A stretch of DNA of 64,000 nt, taken from NCBI GenBank assembly GCA_965661545.1, contig CBFIEF010000008.1, forward strand, positions 1-64,000, written 5' to 3'. The notes beneath the pieces were generated by a model. That model did no database searches, had not been told where the DNA came from, and saw only the letters and a list, made by a program, of their open reading frames with translations. This document shows, piece after piece, positions 44,310 through 52,545 of the stretch (the stretch's first letter is position 1; every line of letters starts with the position of its first letter). This DNA comes from UBA7985 sp965661545. GTDB lineage: Bacteria; Pseudomonadota; Alphaproteobacteria; UBA7985. Made by a program: the position numbers and the translations under genes.

Positions 44310-44804
44310 ATGATCAAGCTCTCTTTGCGCACTGTCGCTGTTTCCTCTTTTATCATCGTCGCCGGTTTGCTCGCCGCGCCGATGGCCCTCACACACGTTA
44401 TTAAGCACCATCATGCTGAACCGCAGACCCACTATCAGGCTGAACCGACCATCATCCAGTTGATGATCAAGGCCTTGGCCGCCCCTGCGCCGCAAAAACC
44501 GCACACCCACAGTCACGCACCGACCTACACCCCCGCGCACGCCCCTGTACCGCTGATGAAAGTGCATACCGACATGTGCGTAAAAGGCACCTCATGGTTG
44601 AATGCCCGCTCCGGTCCATCAACAAAGCACAGTGTTGTGGCCGAGTTGGGCGAAGGCCAGCGGATCCACGTGACCACCTGTCAGCCCTCCGCCGATGGCA
44701 GCATTTATTGGTGTAAGGCGAAGCTGGGTTACGGAAAGGTTGCTTACGTTTCTAAGAAGTATCTTTCCACCTGCGAACTCGCATACCGCAATCATAAGTG
44801 GTAA
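44310..44804 (+). CDS. Secreted SH3-domain protein with a His-rich linker
   Basis: A 164-aa exported protein. ATG 44310 starts a signal peptide (MIKLSLRTVAVSSFIIVAGL). The middle has many His and Pro (KHHHAEPQTHYQAEP, PHTHSHAPTYTPAHAP), which could bind metal. The last 75 residues form a bacterial SH3 domain (CVKGTSWLNARSGPSTKHSVV opening, ending VAYVSKKYLSTC) with several cysteines. It shares its design with the protein at 10942. A peptidoglycan-binding role is likely but unproven. Confidence 0.8.
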   Translation: MIKLSLRTVAVSSFIIVAGLLAAPMALTHVIKHHHAEPQTHYQAEPTIIQLMIKALAAPAPQKPHTHSHAPTYTPAHAPVPLMKVHTDMCVKGTSWLNARSGPSTKHSVVAELGEGQRIHVTTCQPSADGSIYWCKAKLGYGKVAYVSKKYLSTCELAYRNHKW

Positions 44805-44813
44805 AAGACCCTG

Positions 44814-44858
44814 GAGCAAGCAAAGGACGGACAAAAAATCACGTATCTTTGCTTGCTC
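44814..44858 (+). terminator. Terminator after the SH3 protein gene
   Basis: GAGCAAGCAAAG (44814-44825) pairs perfectly with CTTTGCTTGCTC (44847-44858), 12 pairs with a 21-base loop, ten bases after the stop codon. The following GCGTCTTTAATC is only weakly T-rich, so it may be a stabilising 3' hairpin as much as a terminator. Confidence 0.65.
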
Positions 44859-44946
44859 GCGTCTTTAATCATTTAAACCAATTGTAATTCGCGTTTTAAG
44901 ACGTTATCCCTTTGCCACTTATTGGTCAAACGATGGAAACGCCTTC

Positions 44947-45414
44947 TTGATTTGGTTCGCCCTAGCCACCCTGATGCTCGCTTGCGCAGGGTTGGTGTTT
45001 TATCAAATTATAACGCCGTTCTGGCTCAGCCAGTTTCAGCGGAAGTCTGCGGATTTCATCGAAACGCCTAACGGCGCAGCTGCTCTCATGCTTGTGGCCA
45101 TCGCAGAAACGCGGGGTCCGATTACTATTTTGGAGCGATCAATCATCGAGCGTCAATTGACCTCGATCTTGTCCCTGCACGCCGAGGCAACAGCCAACCT
45201 GGTGGATCGCGCCATCGACACCGTTAATGTCGAAAGCACACCCGCGTCTGTCCTTGACGAAGTGGCGCACATCCTAAAGCACAAGTCCGTTAGCGTTGAG
45301 CTTCAGCAGTACATCACCATGGTGCAGCGGGTCGCCCGCGCCCACGATGGGCCTACGGGTGACCAACAGGCTGAAATTGACAAGCTCGTTTCCCGCCTGA
45401 AAATCATCCACTAG
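44947..45414 (+). CDS. Membrane-anchored TerB-like protein
   Basis: A 155-aa protein starting at TTG 44947 (ATG 44971 is an alternative). One N-terminal membrane helix (IWFALATLMLACAGLVFYQII) is followed by a helical domain. That domain has the TerB/tellurite-resistance-like pattern: ALMLVAIAETRGPITILERSIIE, then helices ending DKLVSRLKIIH. TerB-like domains often occur with DnaJ or metal-stress proteins; no partner is seen here. The role is unknown. Confidence 0.6.
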   Translation: MIWFALATLMLACAGLVFYQIITPFWLSQFQRKSADFIETPNGAAALMLVAIAETRGPITILERSIIERQLTSILSLHAEATANLVDRAIDTVNVESTPASVLDEVAHILKHKSVSVELQQYITMVQRVARAHDGPTGDQQAEIDKLVSRLKIIH

Positions 45415-45425
45415 AGCCCAAGCAA

Positions 45426-46004
45426 TTAGTTACCGCTGGCGTCCTTAATGTCGTCGGTGGTCAGCCACTCCACCGCTGGCCTTTCCTCGGCGAGTGCAGC
45501 AGGCGGCCCAAGATCAATAACCCCACGTCCATGCTCCAACTCTTCATTTCGCAGGAAGGTCACAGGAACGTCGAGCTCGCCTATGGCGCGATTGAAAACA
45601 AGGTTGAGCGTGAAGGGCTTGCGGAACTGCGCGGCACTGCTCAACTCGGAGATCACCAAAGCATACTCAGGCATCCCCAACTCGACCCCCTGCCCACTGC
45701 GCAGCGCCAGTGTCCGCCGGGGCAGCAGTGTTTCCAGCCCATAAACCCGCTTGACCGAATAGAGCGTTACGGTGTCACCGGCGTCTGAGGACAGCCCCCG
45801 CAGCGTAATGCGGTTGCGCGTGCCGTTGTCCAATACTGCACGCAAAATTATGGCAGACTCGCCCTGCACTTGCGTTTGCTCCACCGAAGTCACAAAGAAC
45901 GTCACGCGATTGTTCAAATCCGCCTCATGCCCCCAGGCCCGAGGCACCAGCGCCAGCATCATCAAAAAGACCGCCAGCCCTATCATTGATTTGGATTGTT
46001 GCAT
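45426..46004 (-). CDS. Exported PCuAC-fold protein lacking the copper ligands
   Basis: A 192-aa protein with a signal peptide (1-25, ending AWG). The body follows the order of conserved stretches in PCu(A)C copper chaperones: VEQTQVQGESAIILRAVLDNG, RRTLALRSGQGVELGMPEYALVISEL, and the closing TLNLVFNRAIGELDVPVTF, given in pieces. The His and Met residues that bind Cu(I) in that family are absent, so it is probably a structural relative with another job. The C-terminal 40 residues are unconserved. No cytochrome oxidase genes are nearby. Confidence 0.6.
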   Translation of the reverse strand: MQQSKSMIGLAVFLMMLALVPRAWGHEADLNNRVTFFVTSVEQTQVQGESAIILRAVLDNGTRNRITLRGLSSDAGDTVTLYSVKRVYGLETLLPRRTLALRSGQGVELGMPEYALVISELSSAAQFRKPFTLNLVFNRAIGELDVPVTFLRNEELEHGRGVIDLGPPAALAEERPAVEWLTTDDIKDASGN

Positions 46005-46317
46005 CGAGCTTGGCTCCCCTTGTCCTCACCCCCAAGCTTAAGCCTGACCACCGAAACAAACAATGCCGTCGGCCCGAAAACAATGAACCAACTCACCATA
46101 GGGGTTCAGCTCGGCTGAACCTCTGACCAACTGGCGAAGTTTAGGGTGTGCAGCGTCAAGGACGAAGCCGCCAAAGGCGGGGCGCGCAGCGCATCCTTGA
46201 CGCTGTGAGGGGCAACGCCCCTAAAGTCCTTGGTCAAGACCGAGGCGGCAGCCGACCGGCGGCAAAGCCGCCGACCTGCTCGCGTGAAGCCAAAGATTAT
46301 TCAGGCCAAATTTCAGC
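46005..46317. repeat. Intergenic region with nested inverted repeats (REP-like)
   Basis: CAGCGTCAAGGA (46151-46162) pairs with TCCTTGACGCTG (46194-46205), enclosing the hairpin GCCGCCAAAGGCGG (about 46167-46180). It is followed by GGGGCAACGCCCC (about 46210-46222) and GGCGGCAAAGCCGCC (about 46258-46272). Such GC-rich hairpin series resemble dispersed intergenic repeats of proteobacteria. It lies after the acs stop and before the PCuAC-like start (both minus strand) and may stabilise or end the acs transcript. Confidence 0.6.
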
Positions 46318-48276
46318 CTATTTGTTGGCCCGGTTCGCGATCAACTCATCAACAACCGATGGATCGGCCAGCGTCGATGTATCGCCTAAATTGCCAAAGT
46401 CATTTTCGGCGATTTTCCGCAAAATTCGGCGCATGATTTTGCCCGAACGCGTCTTTGGCAAACCCGGCGCGAATTGCATGAGGTCTGGGGTCGCAACTGG
46501 CCCGATTTCAGTCCGAACGTGCTTGACCAAATCTTTCATCAGGTCTGGCGTCGCCTCTTCACCGGCATTTAGCGTGACATAGCAATAAATGCCCTGCCCC
46601 TTGATATCATGCGGGTAGCCAACAACCGCGGCCTCGGCCACTTGGTCATGAAGCACCAATGCGCTTTCAATCTCGGCAGTCCCCATGCGATGACCCGAGA
46701 CGTTCAGTACGTCATCCACTCGCCCAGTGATCCAGTAATAGCCATCTTTGTCGCGCCGGCAGCCATCGCCAGAGAAATACAGGCCAGGGAACTGACTGAA
46801 GTATGTATCAACGAACCGAACATGGTCACCATAGACCGAGCGCATTTGTCCCGGCCAACTGTCTTTCATGCACAAATTGCCCTCAATCTCGGTCCCGGGC
46901 GTCCATGCAATTTCTTTGCCCTCATTATCCACGATGACAGGCTGCACGCCAAAGAACGGATTGGTGGCGGAGCCGGGCTTGAGATCAGTAGCGCCCGGCA
47001 GTGGGGTTATGAGGATCCCACCGGTTTCAGTTTGCCACCACGTATCCACAATCGGGCAGCGGCCTTCGCCAACGACGTCGTGGTACCAGCGCCAAGCCTC
47101 AGGGTTGATGGGCTCCCCGACCGACCCCAGCAGCTTGAGCGACGAGCGGTCGGTCTTGGTGACGAAGTCATCGCCTTCGCGCATCAGTGCGCGAATGGCG
47201 GTTGGGGCGGTGTAGAAAATGTTGACGCGGTGCTTTTCCACGACTTGCCAAAACCGACTGACATCGGGGTAGTTTGGCACGCCTTCAAACATCAGCGTGG
47301 TCGCACCATTCATCAGGGGACCATAAACGATGTACGAGTGGCCGGTGATCCAGCCAACGTCCGCGGTGCACCAGTAAACGTCTCCGTCTTGGTAGTCGAA
47401 GACGTATTGGTGGGTCATGGCGGCATAGACACCGTAGCCGCCTGTGGTGTGCAGCACGCCCTTTGGCTTGCCGGTGGAGCCAGACGTGTACAAAATGAAC
47501 AGGGGGTCTTCGGCGTTCATAGGCTCAGGCTCGCACACATCCGACTGCGCGCTGACCAGTTCGTGGTACCAAATGTCGTTGTCGCGCCACTCGACCTCGC
47601 CGCCCGTGCGCTTCACGACCAAGCATTTCACGTCCCGTCCTGAGATGTCGATCGCTCGGTCTGCATTGGCCTTCAGTGGAATCGCTTTGGAACCGCGCAA
47701 GCCTTGGTCAGCTGTGATCAAGAAGTCTGATTCGCAGCCCTCAATCCGCGACCCCAGCGCTTCGGGTGAAAATCCGCCAAACACAATTGAGTGGATTGCC
47801 CCAACCCGTGCACAGGCAAGCATGGCGTAAGCTGCTTCGAGGATCATGGGCATATACAGCGTCACCCGGTCGCCCTTCTTCACGCCCATCGCGCGCAGGC
47901 CGTTGGCCAGGCGGTTCACGTGGCCAGACAACTCGCGATAGGTCACGCGCGCGTCCTCATTCGGGTCATCGCCCTCAAAGATAATCGCGACCTGATCGCC
48001 TCGCGTGTCCAAGTGACGATCGATGGCGTTCACCGACAGGTTCAGGACGCCGTCTTCGAACCACTTAATTTGCACGTCCGTGCCAGAACCGTTTCCGTAG
48101 TCCACCGACTTCACCGTCGCAAACGGCGTCATCCAGTCCAGGCGCTTTCCTTGCTCCGCCCAAAACGCATCGGGATCATTGATGCTCTCAGCGTACATGC
48201 GTTGGTAGTCTTCGGGCGCAGCGTGCGTGGTATGTGGACCGCGCTCAGCGACGGGGTAGAGTTTCTTGGGTTCCAT
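46318..48276 (-). CDS. acs: Acetyl-CoA synthetase
   Basis: Converts acetate, ATP and CoA to acetyl-CoA; 652 aa, standard length. The P-loop is LYTSGSTGKPKGVLHTTGG near 265, and VDTWWQTETGGILITPLPG is near 410 (acetate-specific Trp pocket, WWQTETG). DYYWITGRVDDVLN-like GYYWITGRVDDVLNVSGHR is near 520, and the regulatory acetylation Lys lies in TRSGKIMRRILRKI near 613. It lies 73 bases downstream of prpE on the same strand. Together they give the cell both short-chain CoA ligases. Confidence 0.96.
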   Translation of the reverse strand: MEPKKLYPVAERGPHTTHAAPEDYQRMYAESINDPDAFWAEQGKRLDWMTPFATVKSVDYGNGSGTDVQIKWFEDGVLNLSVNAIDRHLDTRGDQVAIIFEGDDPNEDARVTYRELSGHVNRLANGLRAMGVKKGDRVTLYMPMILEAAYAMLACARVGAIHSIVFGGFSPEALGSRIEGCESDFLITADQGLRGSKAIPLKANADRAIDISGRDVKCLVVKRTGGEVEWRDNDIWYHELVSAQSDVCEPEPMNAEDPLFILYTSGSTGKPKGVLHTTGGYGVYAAMTHQYVFDYQDGDVYWCTADVGWITGHSYIVYGPLMNGATTLMFEGVPNYPDVSRFWQVVEKHRVNIFYTAPTAIRALMREGDDFVTKTDRSSLKLLGSVGEPINPEAWRWYHDVVGEGRCPIVDTWWQTETGGILITPLPGATDLKPGSATNPFFGVQPVIVDNEGKEIAWTPGTEIEGNLCMKDSWPGQMRSVYGDHVRFVDTYFSQFPGLYFSGDGCRRDKDGYYWITGRVDDVLNVSGHRMGTAEIESALVLHDQVAEAAVVGYPHDIKGQGIYCYVTLNAGEEATPDLMKDLVKHVRTEIGPVATPDLMQFAPGLPKTRSGKIMRRILRKIAENDFGNLGDTSTLADPSVVDELIANRANK

Positions 48277-48349
48277 GAGGAGCGTTCCCTCTTAAATGTA
48301 GCGTCATTGACAGTTTGTTTCGGTTGACCAGCAGCAATCAAGCTGAGGC

Positions 48350-50233
48350 TTAATGCGTCGGTTCGATCAGCGGCTTGATCTGATCCAGAACGGTGATGTC
48401 CTCAATGGTCCCCGGTACGGTGTAGGGTTGACCGTCAGCCATCGCTCGAATGATGGCGCGCAAGATCTTGCCTGACCGGGTTTTGGGCAGTTTTGCCACC
48501 ACCCGTGCGTTCTTGAAAGCCGCAACCGGGCCGAGTTTCTCCCGAACCAGCGCAACGACCTCACCGGCAACATCGGCTTCTGGCCGGGCGCAACCAGCGT
48601 TCAGCACCATCAGGCCCATGGGCAGCTGTCCTTTTAGCGCATCGGCGACCCCGACAACTGCGCATTCGGCTACGTCTTCGTGACCGGTTAGGATTTCTTC
48701 CAATTGCCCCGTGGAAAGCCTATGCCCGGCGACGTTAATCACGTCATCGGTCCGCGCCATGATGTGGACGTAGCCGTCTTCGTCGATCAACCCGGCATCA
48801 CCGGTTTGGTAGTAACCGGGAAAGGCCTCCATGTAGGAGCTGAGATAGCGCTCGTGGTTATTCCACAGCGTTGCAAAAGATCCCGGCGGCAGCGGCAGTT
48901 TGGCGACAATGTTGCCGATCTCGCCCATCGACGCTGGGGCACCCGCATCGCTCAACACCTGAATGTCCCAGCCGCAACACGCATGCGTCACCGATCCGGC
49001 TTTCATGGGCAGCGCTTCGACGCCCATCAGGTTCGAACACATGGGCGAGCCGGTTTCCGTCTGCCACCAATTGTCGATCACAGGGACCCCAAGCACCGCG
49101 CCGGTCCAGTCCGAGGTCGGTGGATCGCTGCGCTCACCAGCAAGGAACTGATGCTCCAGCGCGCTGGTGTCGTATAGAGCTTTGAGCTGACCTTGGGGGT
49201 CTTGCTGGCGGATGGCACGCATGGCGGTCGGGGCGGTAAACATGCCTTGGACGCCATACTCCTCCATGATTCGCCAAAACGCACCCGCGTCCGGCGTGCC
49301 AACGGGCTTGCCTTCGTACATGATGGTCGTCAGGCCCGTCAGAAGTGGGGCGTAAATGATATAGGAATGCCCGACAACCCAGCCGATATCGGATGCGGTA
49401 AACCACACATCCCCCGGCCTTCGGCCATAGACGTGCTCCATGGTAAAACGCGCGATGACCGCATGACCGCCATTGTCACGCACAACGCCTTTGGGCTTAC
49501 CTGTGGTGCCGGATGTATAGAGGATATAAAGCGGATCCGTGCTGGCTACGGGCACACAATCCGCCGGCTCTACGCCGTCGACAAGGTCCGCCCAATCAAG
49601 CTCGCCGTTGTCCAGCTCAGCCCGGTGCTGCTCCCGCTGCAGTACGACCACATGCTCAACCTCAACCTCAGCCAAGCGACGGCCTTCGTCGATCATGGGC
49701 TTGTAGTCGACCAGCCGCGCAGGTTCGATCCCGCAACTGGCCGTCAGAATGGCTTTGCAGGCACAATCGTCGATGCGCGTGCTCAGTTCGGCTCCGCTGA
49801 ACCCACCAAAAACCACTGAATGCACAGCCCCCAGGCGTGCGCAAGCAAGCATGGCAAAGGCGGCCTCCGGCACCATCGGCATATAGATCAGCACGCGATC
49901 ACCCTTGCCCACGCCCAAACGCTTCAAGCCACCGGCAACCCGCGCCACTTCGTCCAACAATTCGGCATAAGTGTAGGTGCGCTTGGTGCCTGTCACCGGG
50001 CTGTCGTAGCAAATGGCGCGTTGGTTGCCGCGACCGTCGCGAACATGGCGATCAACGGCATTGAAACACGTGTTCAGCGTGCCGTCAGGGAACCAATGCG
50101 CCGCCGGCGCGGCGCTGGTGTCGAGGACCGTGCTCGGCTCTTGATACCAATCGATCAACTGCGCCGCCTCGCCCCAAAACCCCTCTGGGTCTGTTATCGC
50201 GCGTTCTCGCAGCGCTTTGGCTTCACCGGCCAT
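48350..50233 (-). CDS. prpE: Propionyl-CoA synthetase
   Basis: Activates propionate to propionyl-CoA; 627 aa from ATG 50233, which has GGAGGACAAC upstream. Family motifs: YTSGTTGKPKGVVRDNGGH near 250, IDNWWQTETGSPMCSN near 395, YVHIMARTDDVINVAGHR near 510, and the acetylation Lys in TRSGKILRAIIRAM near 590. PrpE-type features include the GHAVIARF and WQTETGSP variants. It lies between livF (upstream) and acs (downstream) on the same strand. The B12-binding mutase fragment at the right edge is consistent with propionate being used via methylmalonyl-CoA. Confidence 0.9.
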   Translation of the reverse strand: MAGEAKALRERAITDPEGFWGEAAQLIDWYQEPSTVLDTSAAPAAHWFPDGTLNTCFNAVDRHVRDGRGNQRAICYDSPVTGTKRTYTYAELLDEVARVAGGLKRLGVGKGDRVLIYMPMVPEAAFAMLACARLGAVHSVVFGGFSGAELSTRIDDCACKAILTASCGIEPARLVDYKPMIDEGRRLAEVEVEHVVVLQREQHRAELDNGELDWADLVDGVEPADCVPVASTDPLYILYTSGTTGKPKGVVRDNGGHAVIARFTMEHVYGRRPGDVWFTASDIGWVVGHSYIIYAPLLTGLTTIMYEGKPVGTPDAGAFWRIMEEYGVQGMFTAPTAMRAIRQQDPQGQLKALYDTSALEHQFLAGERSDPPTSDWTGAVLGVPVIDNWWQTETGSPMCSNLMGVEALPMKAGSVTHACCGWDIQVLSDAGAPASMGEIGNIVAKLPLPPGSFATLWNNHERYLSSYMEAFPGYYQTGDAGLIDEDGYVHIMARTDDVINVAGHRLSTGQLEEILTGHEDVAECAVVGVADALKGQLPMGLMVLNAGCARPEADVAGEVVALVREKLGPVAAFKNARVVAKLPKTRSGKILRAIIRAMADGQPYTVPGTIEDITVLDQIKPLIEPTH

Positions 50234-50304
50234 GCAGTTGTCCTCCCCAAAATCATCGAATCCCGCCCACGCCGAAGCCCGGTTCTCCCACAAAGCCCCG
50301 CGCT

Positions 50305-51021
50305 CTAAATCGCCAAGTAGCGATTGCGCAGGTCTTCGTTCTCCAGCACTTCCTTCGCAGGACCGTCGTACACAACAACGCCCGTGTCCAGAATAACGGC
50401 ACGATCGGAATATTTAAGCACAGCCAGGGCGTTTTGTTCCACAATGATTGTGGTGATCCCTACTTCACGGATTTGCTCAACAATGCCCTCGATTTCCTTC
50501 ACAATCGTCGGCGCCAAGCCCTCGTAAGGCTCATCCAGCAGCAGCAATTTAATGTCTCGCGCCAAAGCCCGCGCCACCGCCAGCATCTGCTGCTCGCCGC
50601 CTGACATCGTCACAGCCTCTTGCCGCCGCCGTTCCGCCAGTCGCGGGAAGTGGTGATAGATGCGATCCAGCTCCCAACCTACGGGCTCGGCCACTTGCGC
50701 CAGCGTCAGATTTTCCTCCACCGTCAGCCCCGGAATGATCCGCCGGTCTTCGGGCACGAGTTGGATCCCCGCACGGCTTGCCTGAAACCCGCGCTTGTCG
50801 TGCATGCTTTCGCCTTGCAGATAAATCTCACCGCCCTTGAGCTGCGGTTCCTCTGCCCGTGCGATACACTTCAACGTCGATGTCTTGCCTGCGCCGTTGC
50901 GGCCCAGAAGGGCCAAAACTTGGCTTTCTTCGAGGCTAAAGGACACGTCCTGCACAATGTAGGATTCGCCGTAATAGCCACGAATGTTGCTCACCTGCAG
51001 ATAGGGTTGATGCGTCTTCAT
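50305..51021 (-). CDS. livF: LivF-type ABC transporter ATPase
   Basis: ATP-binding subunit of a branched-chain amino acid or related amide/acyl importer; 238 aa from ATG 51021 (GTG 51042 is an alternative). Walker A GRNGAGKTSTLKC is near 37, the signature MSGGEQQMLAVARALA near 135, Walker B LLLLDEPYEGLAP near 155 and IIVEQNALAVL near 190. The LDEPYEGLAP variant matches LivF. It lies nine to thirty bases after livG and 72 bases before prpE, so transport and activation are probably co-expressed. Confidence 0.9.
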   Translation of the reverse strand: MKTHQPYLQVSNIRGYYGESYIVQDVSFSLEESQVLALLGRNGAGKTSTLKCIARAEEPQLKGGEIYLQGESMHDKRGFQASRAGIQLVPEDRRIIPGLTVEENLTLAQVAEPVGWELDRIYHHFPRLAERRRQEAVTMSGGEQQMLAVARALARDIKLLLLDEPYEGLAPTIVKEIEGIVEQIREVGITTIIVEQNALAVLKYSDRAVILDTGVVVYDGPAKEVLENEDLRNRYLAI

Positions 51022-51051
51022 TGTTCTGGGGCCCTCACTCACTCAACCCGT

Positions 51052-51813
51052 TTATTCTTCGCCCGTGTTCCCGGCGAGATAGGCTTCCTGCACCTTTGCC
51101 GAGGCTTTGATTTGCTCCGGCGTGCCTTCTTCAATTACCGTCCCTTGCGCCATCACCGAGATGCGGGTGGACAGGGAAAAGACCACGTGCATGTCGTGCT
51201 CGATGATCACTTTGGTCATGCCGCGCGAATGGATTTTTTGCAGCAGTTCGATGGTGTTGTTTGTGTCCGCGCGGGACATGCCAGCGGTAGGTTCATCCAG
51301 CAGCAGCAACCGCGGGTTTTGCACAAGGCACATCGCCAGTTCCAACCGCCGTTTATCCCCGCGCGATTGATTCGCCGCCGTGCCGTGCATTTTGTCTGAC
51401 AACCCAACGTCATCCAGCGCGTGCTCTGCCCGCTCGCGGATGGCTCGCCGGTTCATGGCGGCGCCCAGCGGGTTGATGGTGAAGGTGCCATCTTCCTTAG
51501 CCAAGGCTGGAATCATGACATTTTCCAGCAATGACAGCTCAGCGAAGATTTCCGGCGTCTGAAACACCCTGCTTATGCCCAGTTGGTTGATCTGCGTCGG
51601 ATCCTTGCCCAAAACAGCATCCCCGTTGAACAGAATGGCCCCCTCATCGGGTTTGAGCTTGCCCACAAAGGTGTGCAGCAGGGTCGATTTGCCCGCGCCA
51701 TTGGGTCCAATAACGGCGTGAACCGTCCCTTCTTCGACGTTCAAATTCACATCGTTCAGCGCCTTGAGACCGCCGAAGGACTTCTTGATACCGTTAACCG
51801 TTAGCAGGCTCAT
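51052..51813 (-). CDS. livG: LivG-type ABC transporter ATPase
   Basis: Second ATPase of the importer, 253 aa. Walker A GPNGAGKSTLLHTFVG is near 36, followed by DPTQINQLGISRVFQTPEIF near 75 (Q-loop). The signature area is NQSRGDKRRLELAMCLVQ near 150, where the usual LSGG is altered to QSRGD, as in several LivG relatives. Walker B LLLLDEPTAGMSRAD is near 168. It lies between livM and livF. Confidence 0.9.
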   Translation of the reverse strand: MSLLTVNGIKKSFGGLKALNDVNLNVEEGTVHAVIGPNGAGKSTLLHTFVGKLKPDEGAILFNGDAVLGKDPTQINQLGISRVFQTPEIFAELSLLENVMIPALAKEDGTFTINPLGAAMNRRAIRERAEHALDDVGLSDKMHGTAANQSRGDKRRLELAMCLVQNPRLLLLDEPTAGMSRADTNNTIELLQKIHSRGMTKVIIEHDMHVVFSLSTRISVMAQGTVIEEGTPEQIKASAKVQEAYLAGNTGEE

Positions 51814-51842
51814 GGTGGTTTCCTTATCCGAGGGTCTAACGC

Positions 51843-52530
51843 TTAAGCCGTAGCTGGCGAGGGCGCGTTGGGGTCCGTGGCTTTTCGGGTCAAATCTGGC
51901 GCTGCGGCCTCCTCCACCACGGGTGCATCAGCCGCTCCGCCGCCGCCAGAAGGCAACGCTGCAGCGCTCTTCGCCGCTTTTTCCTGCTGCCAAAGCACGA
52001 TAGGCCGAATGATGGCGTAAACGATGAACAGCAGCAGCGGCACAAACATCGCCCAACCGGGTAAGACGTCACCCAGAACAAACCGATCAAGCGCGTAAAT
52101 GACGTAAATCAGGCCAAAGCTCAGCAGGAACAACCGCTTGGTCTGCGCCTGCCACCGCTGCCACAGCGATACCCCGCCACCGGGCAGGAAAATCACCATC
52201 AGCATGAACACCAAACCCATGCCCAATTCCCAGCCCTCGCCGACAAACAGGTGCGGCAGGTGCGCGATGGGCCACTCGATGAAGCTTGGAAACGGCAGGG
52301 CGTCTTCAATGGCGTGGGTCAGCCGATCCACGTCGATAGAGGAGATGATGTTGCCGAAGTACTTTACGATCAATGCCCCGATAAACGGCCCGACCACCGA
52401 CCCCATACCACCGAGGATGTTCATGATGACCACCTTGCCAGATTCCGTCCATTCCATCCGGTCTGGCGGCGCATTGGGGTCCATCGCAACAAACAGCGCA
52501 CCCGCCAGCCCCGCAAACATGGCGGCGGTC
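51843..52530 (-). pseudogene. livM: 3' part of a LivM-type permease, 5' part missing
   Basis: The readable LivM-like protein starts only at AMFAGLAGALFVAMDP (ATG 52520 is the first Met, an internal residue of the family). It continues through the typical GGMGSVVGPFIGALIVKYFGN to about residue 70, then several membrane helices, and ends in an extended Ala/Pro-rich tail. LivM proteins normally have six or more helices before this point; they are absent. Upstream of the codons for AMFAG the sequence turns into the start of the sensor-kinase fragment on the other strand. The permease cannot work in this form, so either the locus is rearranged or the assembly is wrong here. Confidence 0.8.
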
Positions 52531-52545
52531 GGTCCCAGTTGAGGA
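52505..52545. other. Breakpoint joining two 5'-truncated genes
   Basis: On the left the minus strand encodes the middle of LivM; on the right the plus strand encodes the middle of a sensor kinase. Neither has a start, and their similarity ends at about 52,520-52,540. This is a head-to-head fusion of two gene interiors. Confidence 0.75.

Noticed and set aside
45426..46004. TIGR02186-type alphaproteobacterial membrane protein
   Set aside because: The length and the order of conserved stretches fit the PCuAC fold better, and no C-terminal membrane helix is seen.
46609..47643. A 344-codon open frame opposite acs
   Set aside because: Mirror of a GC-rich coding region; no family resemblance, no ribosome site, and the acs frame is certain.
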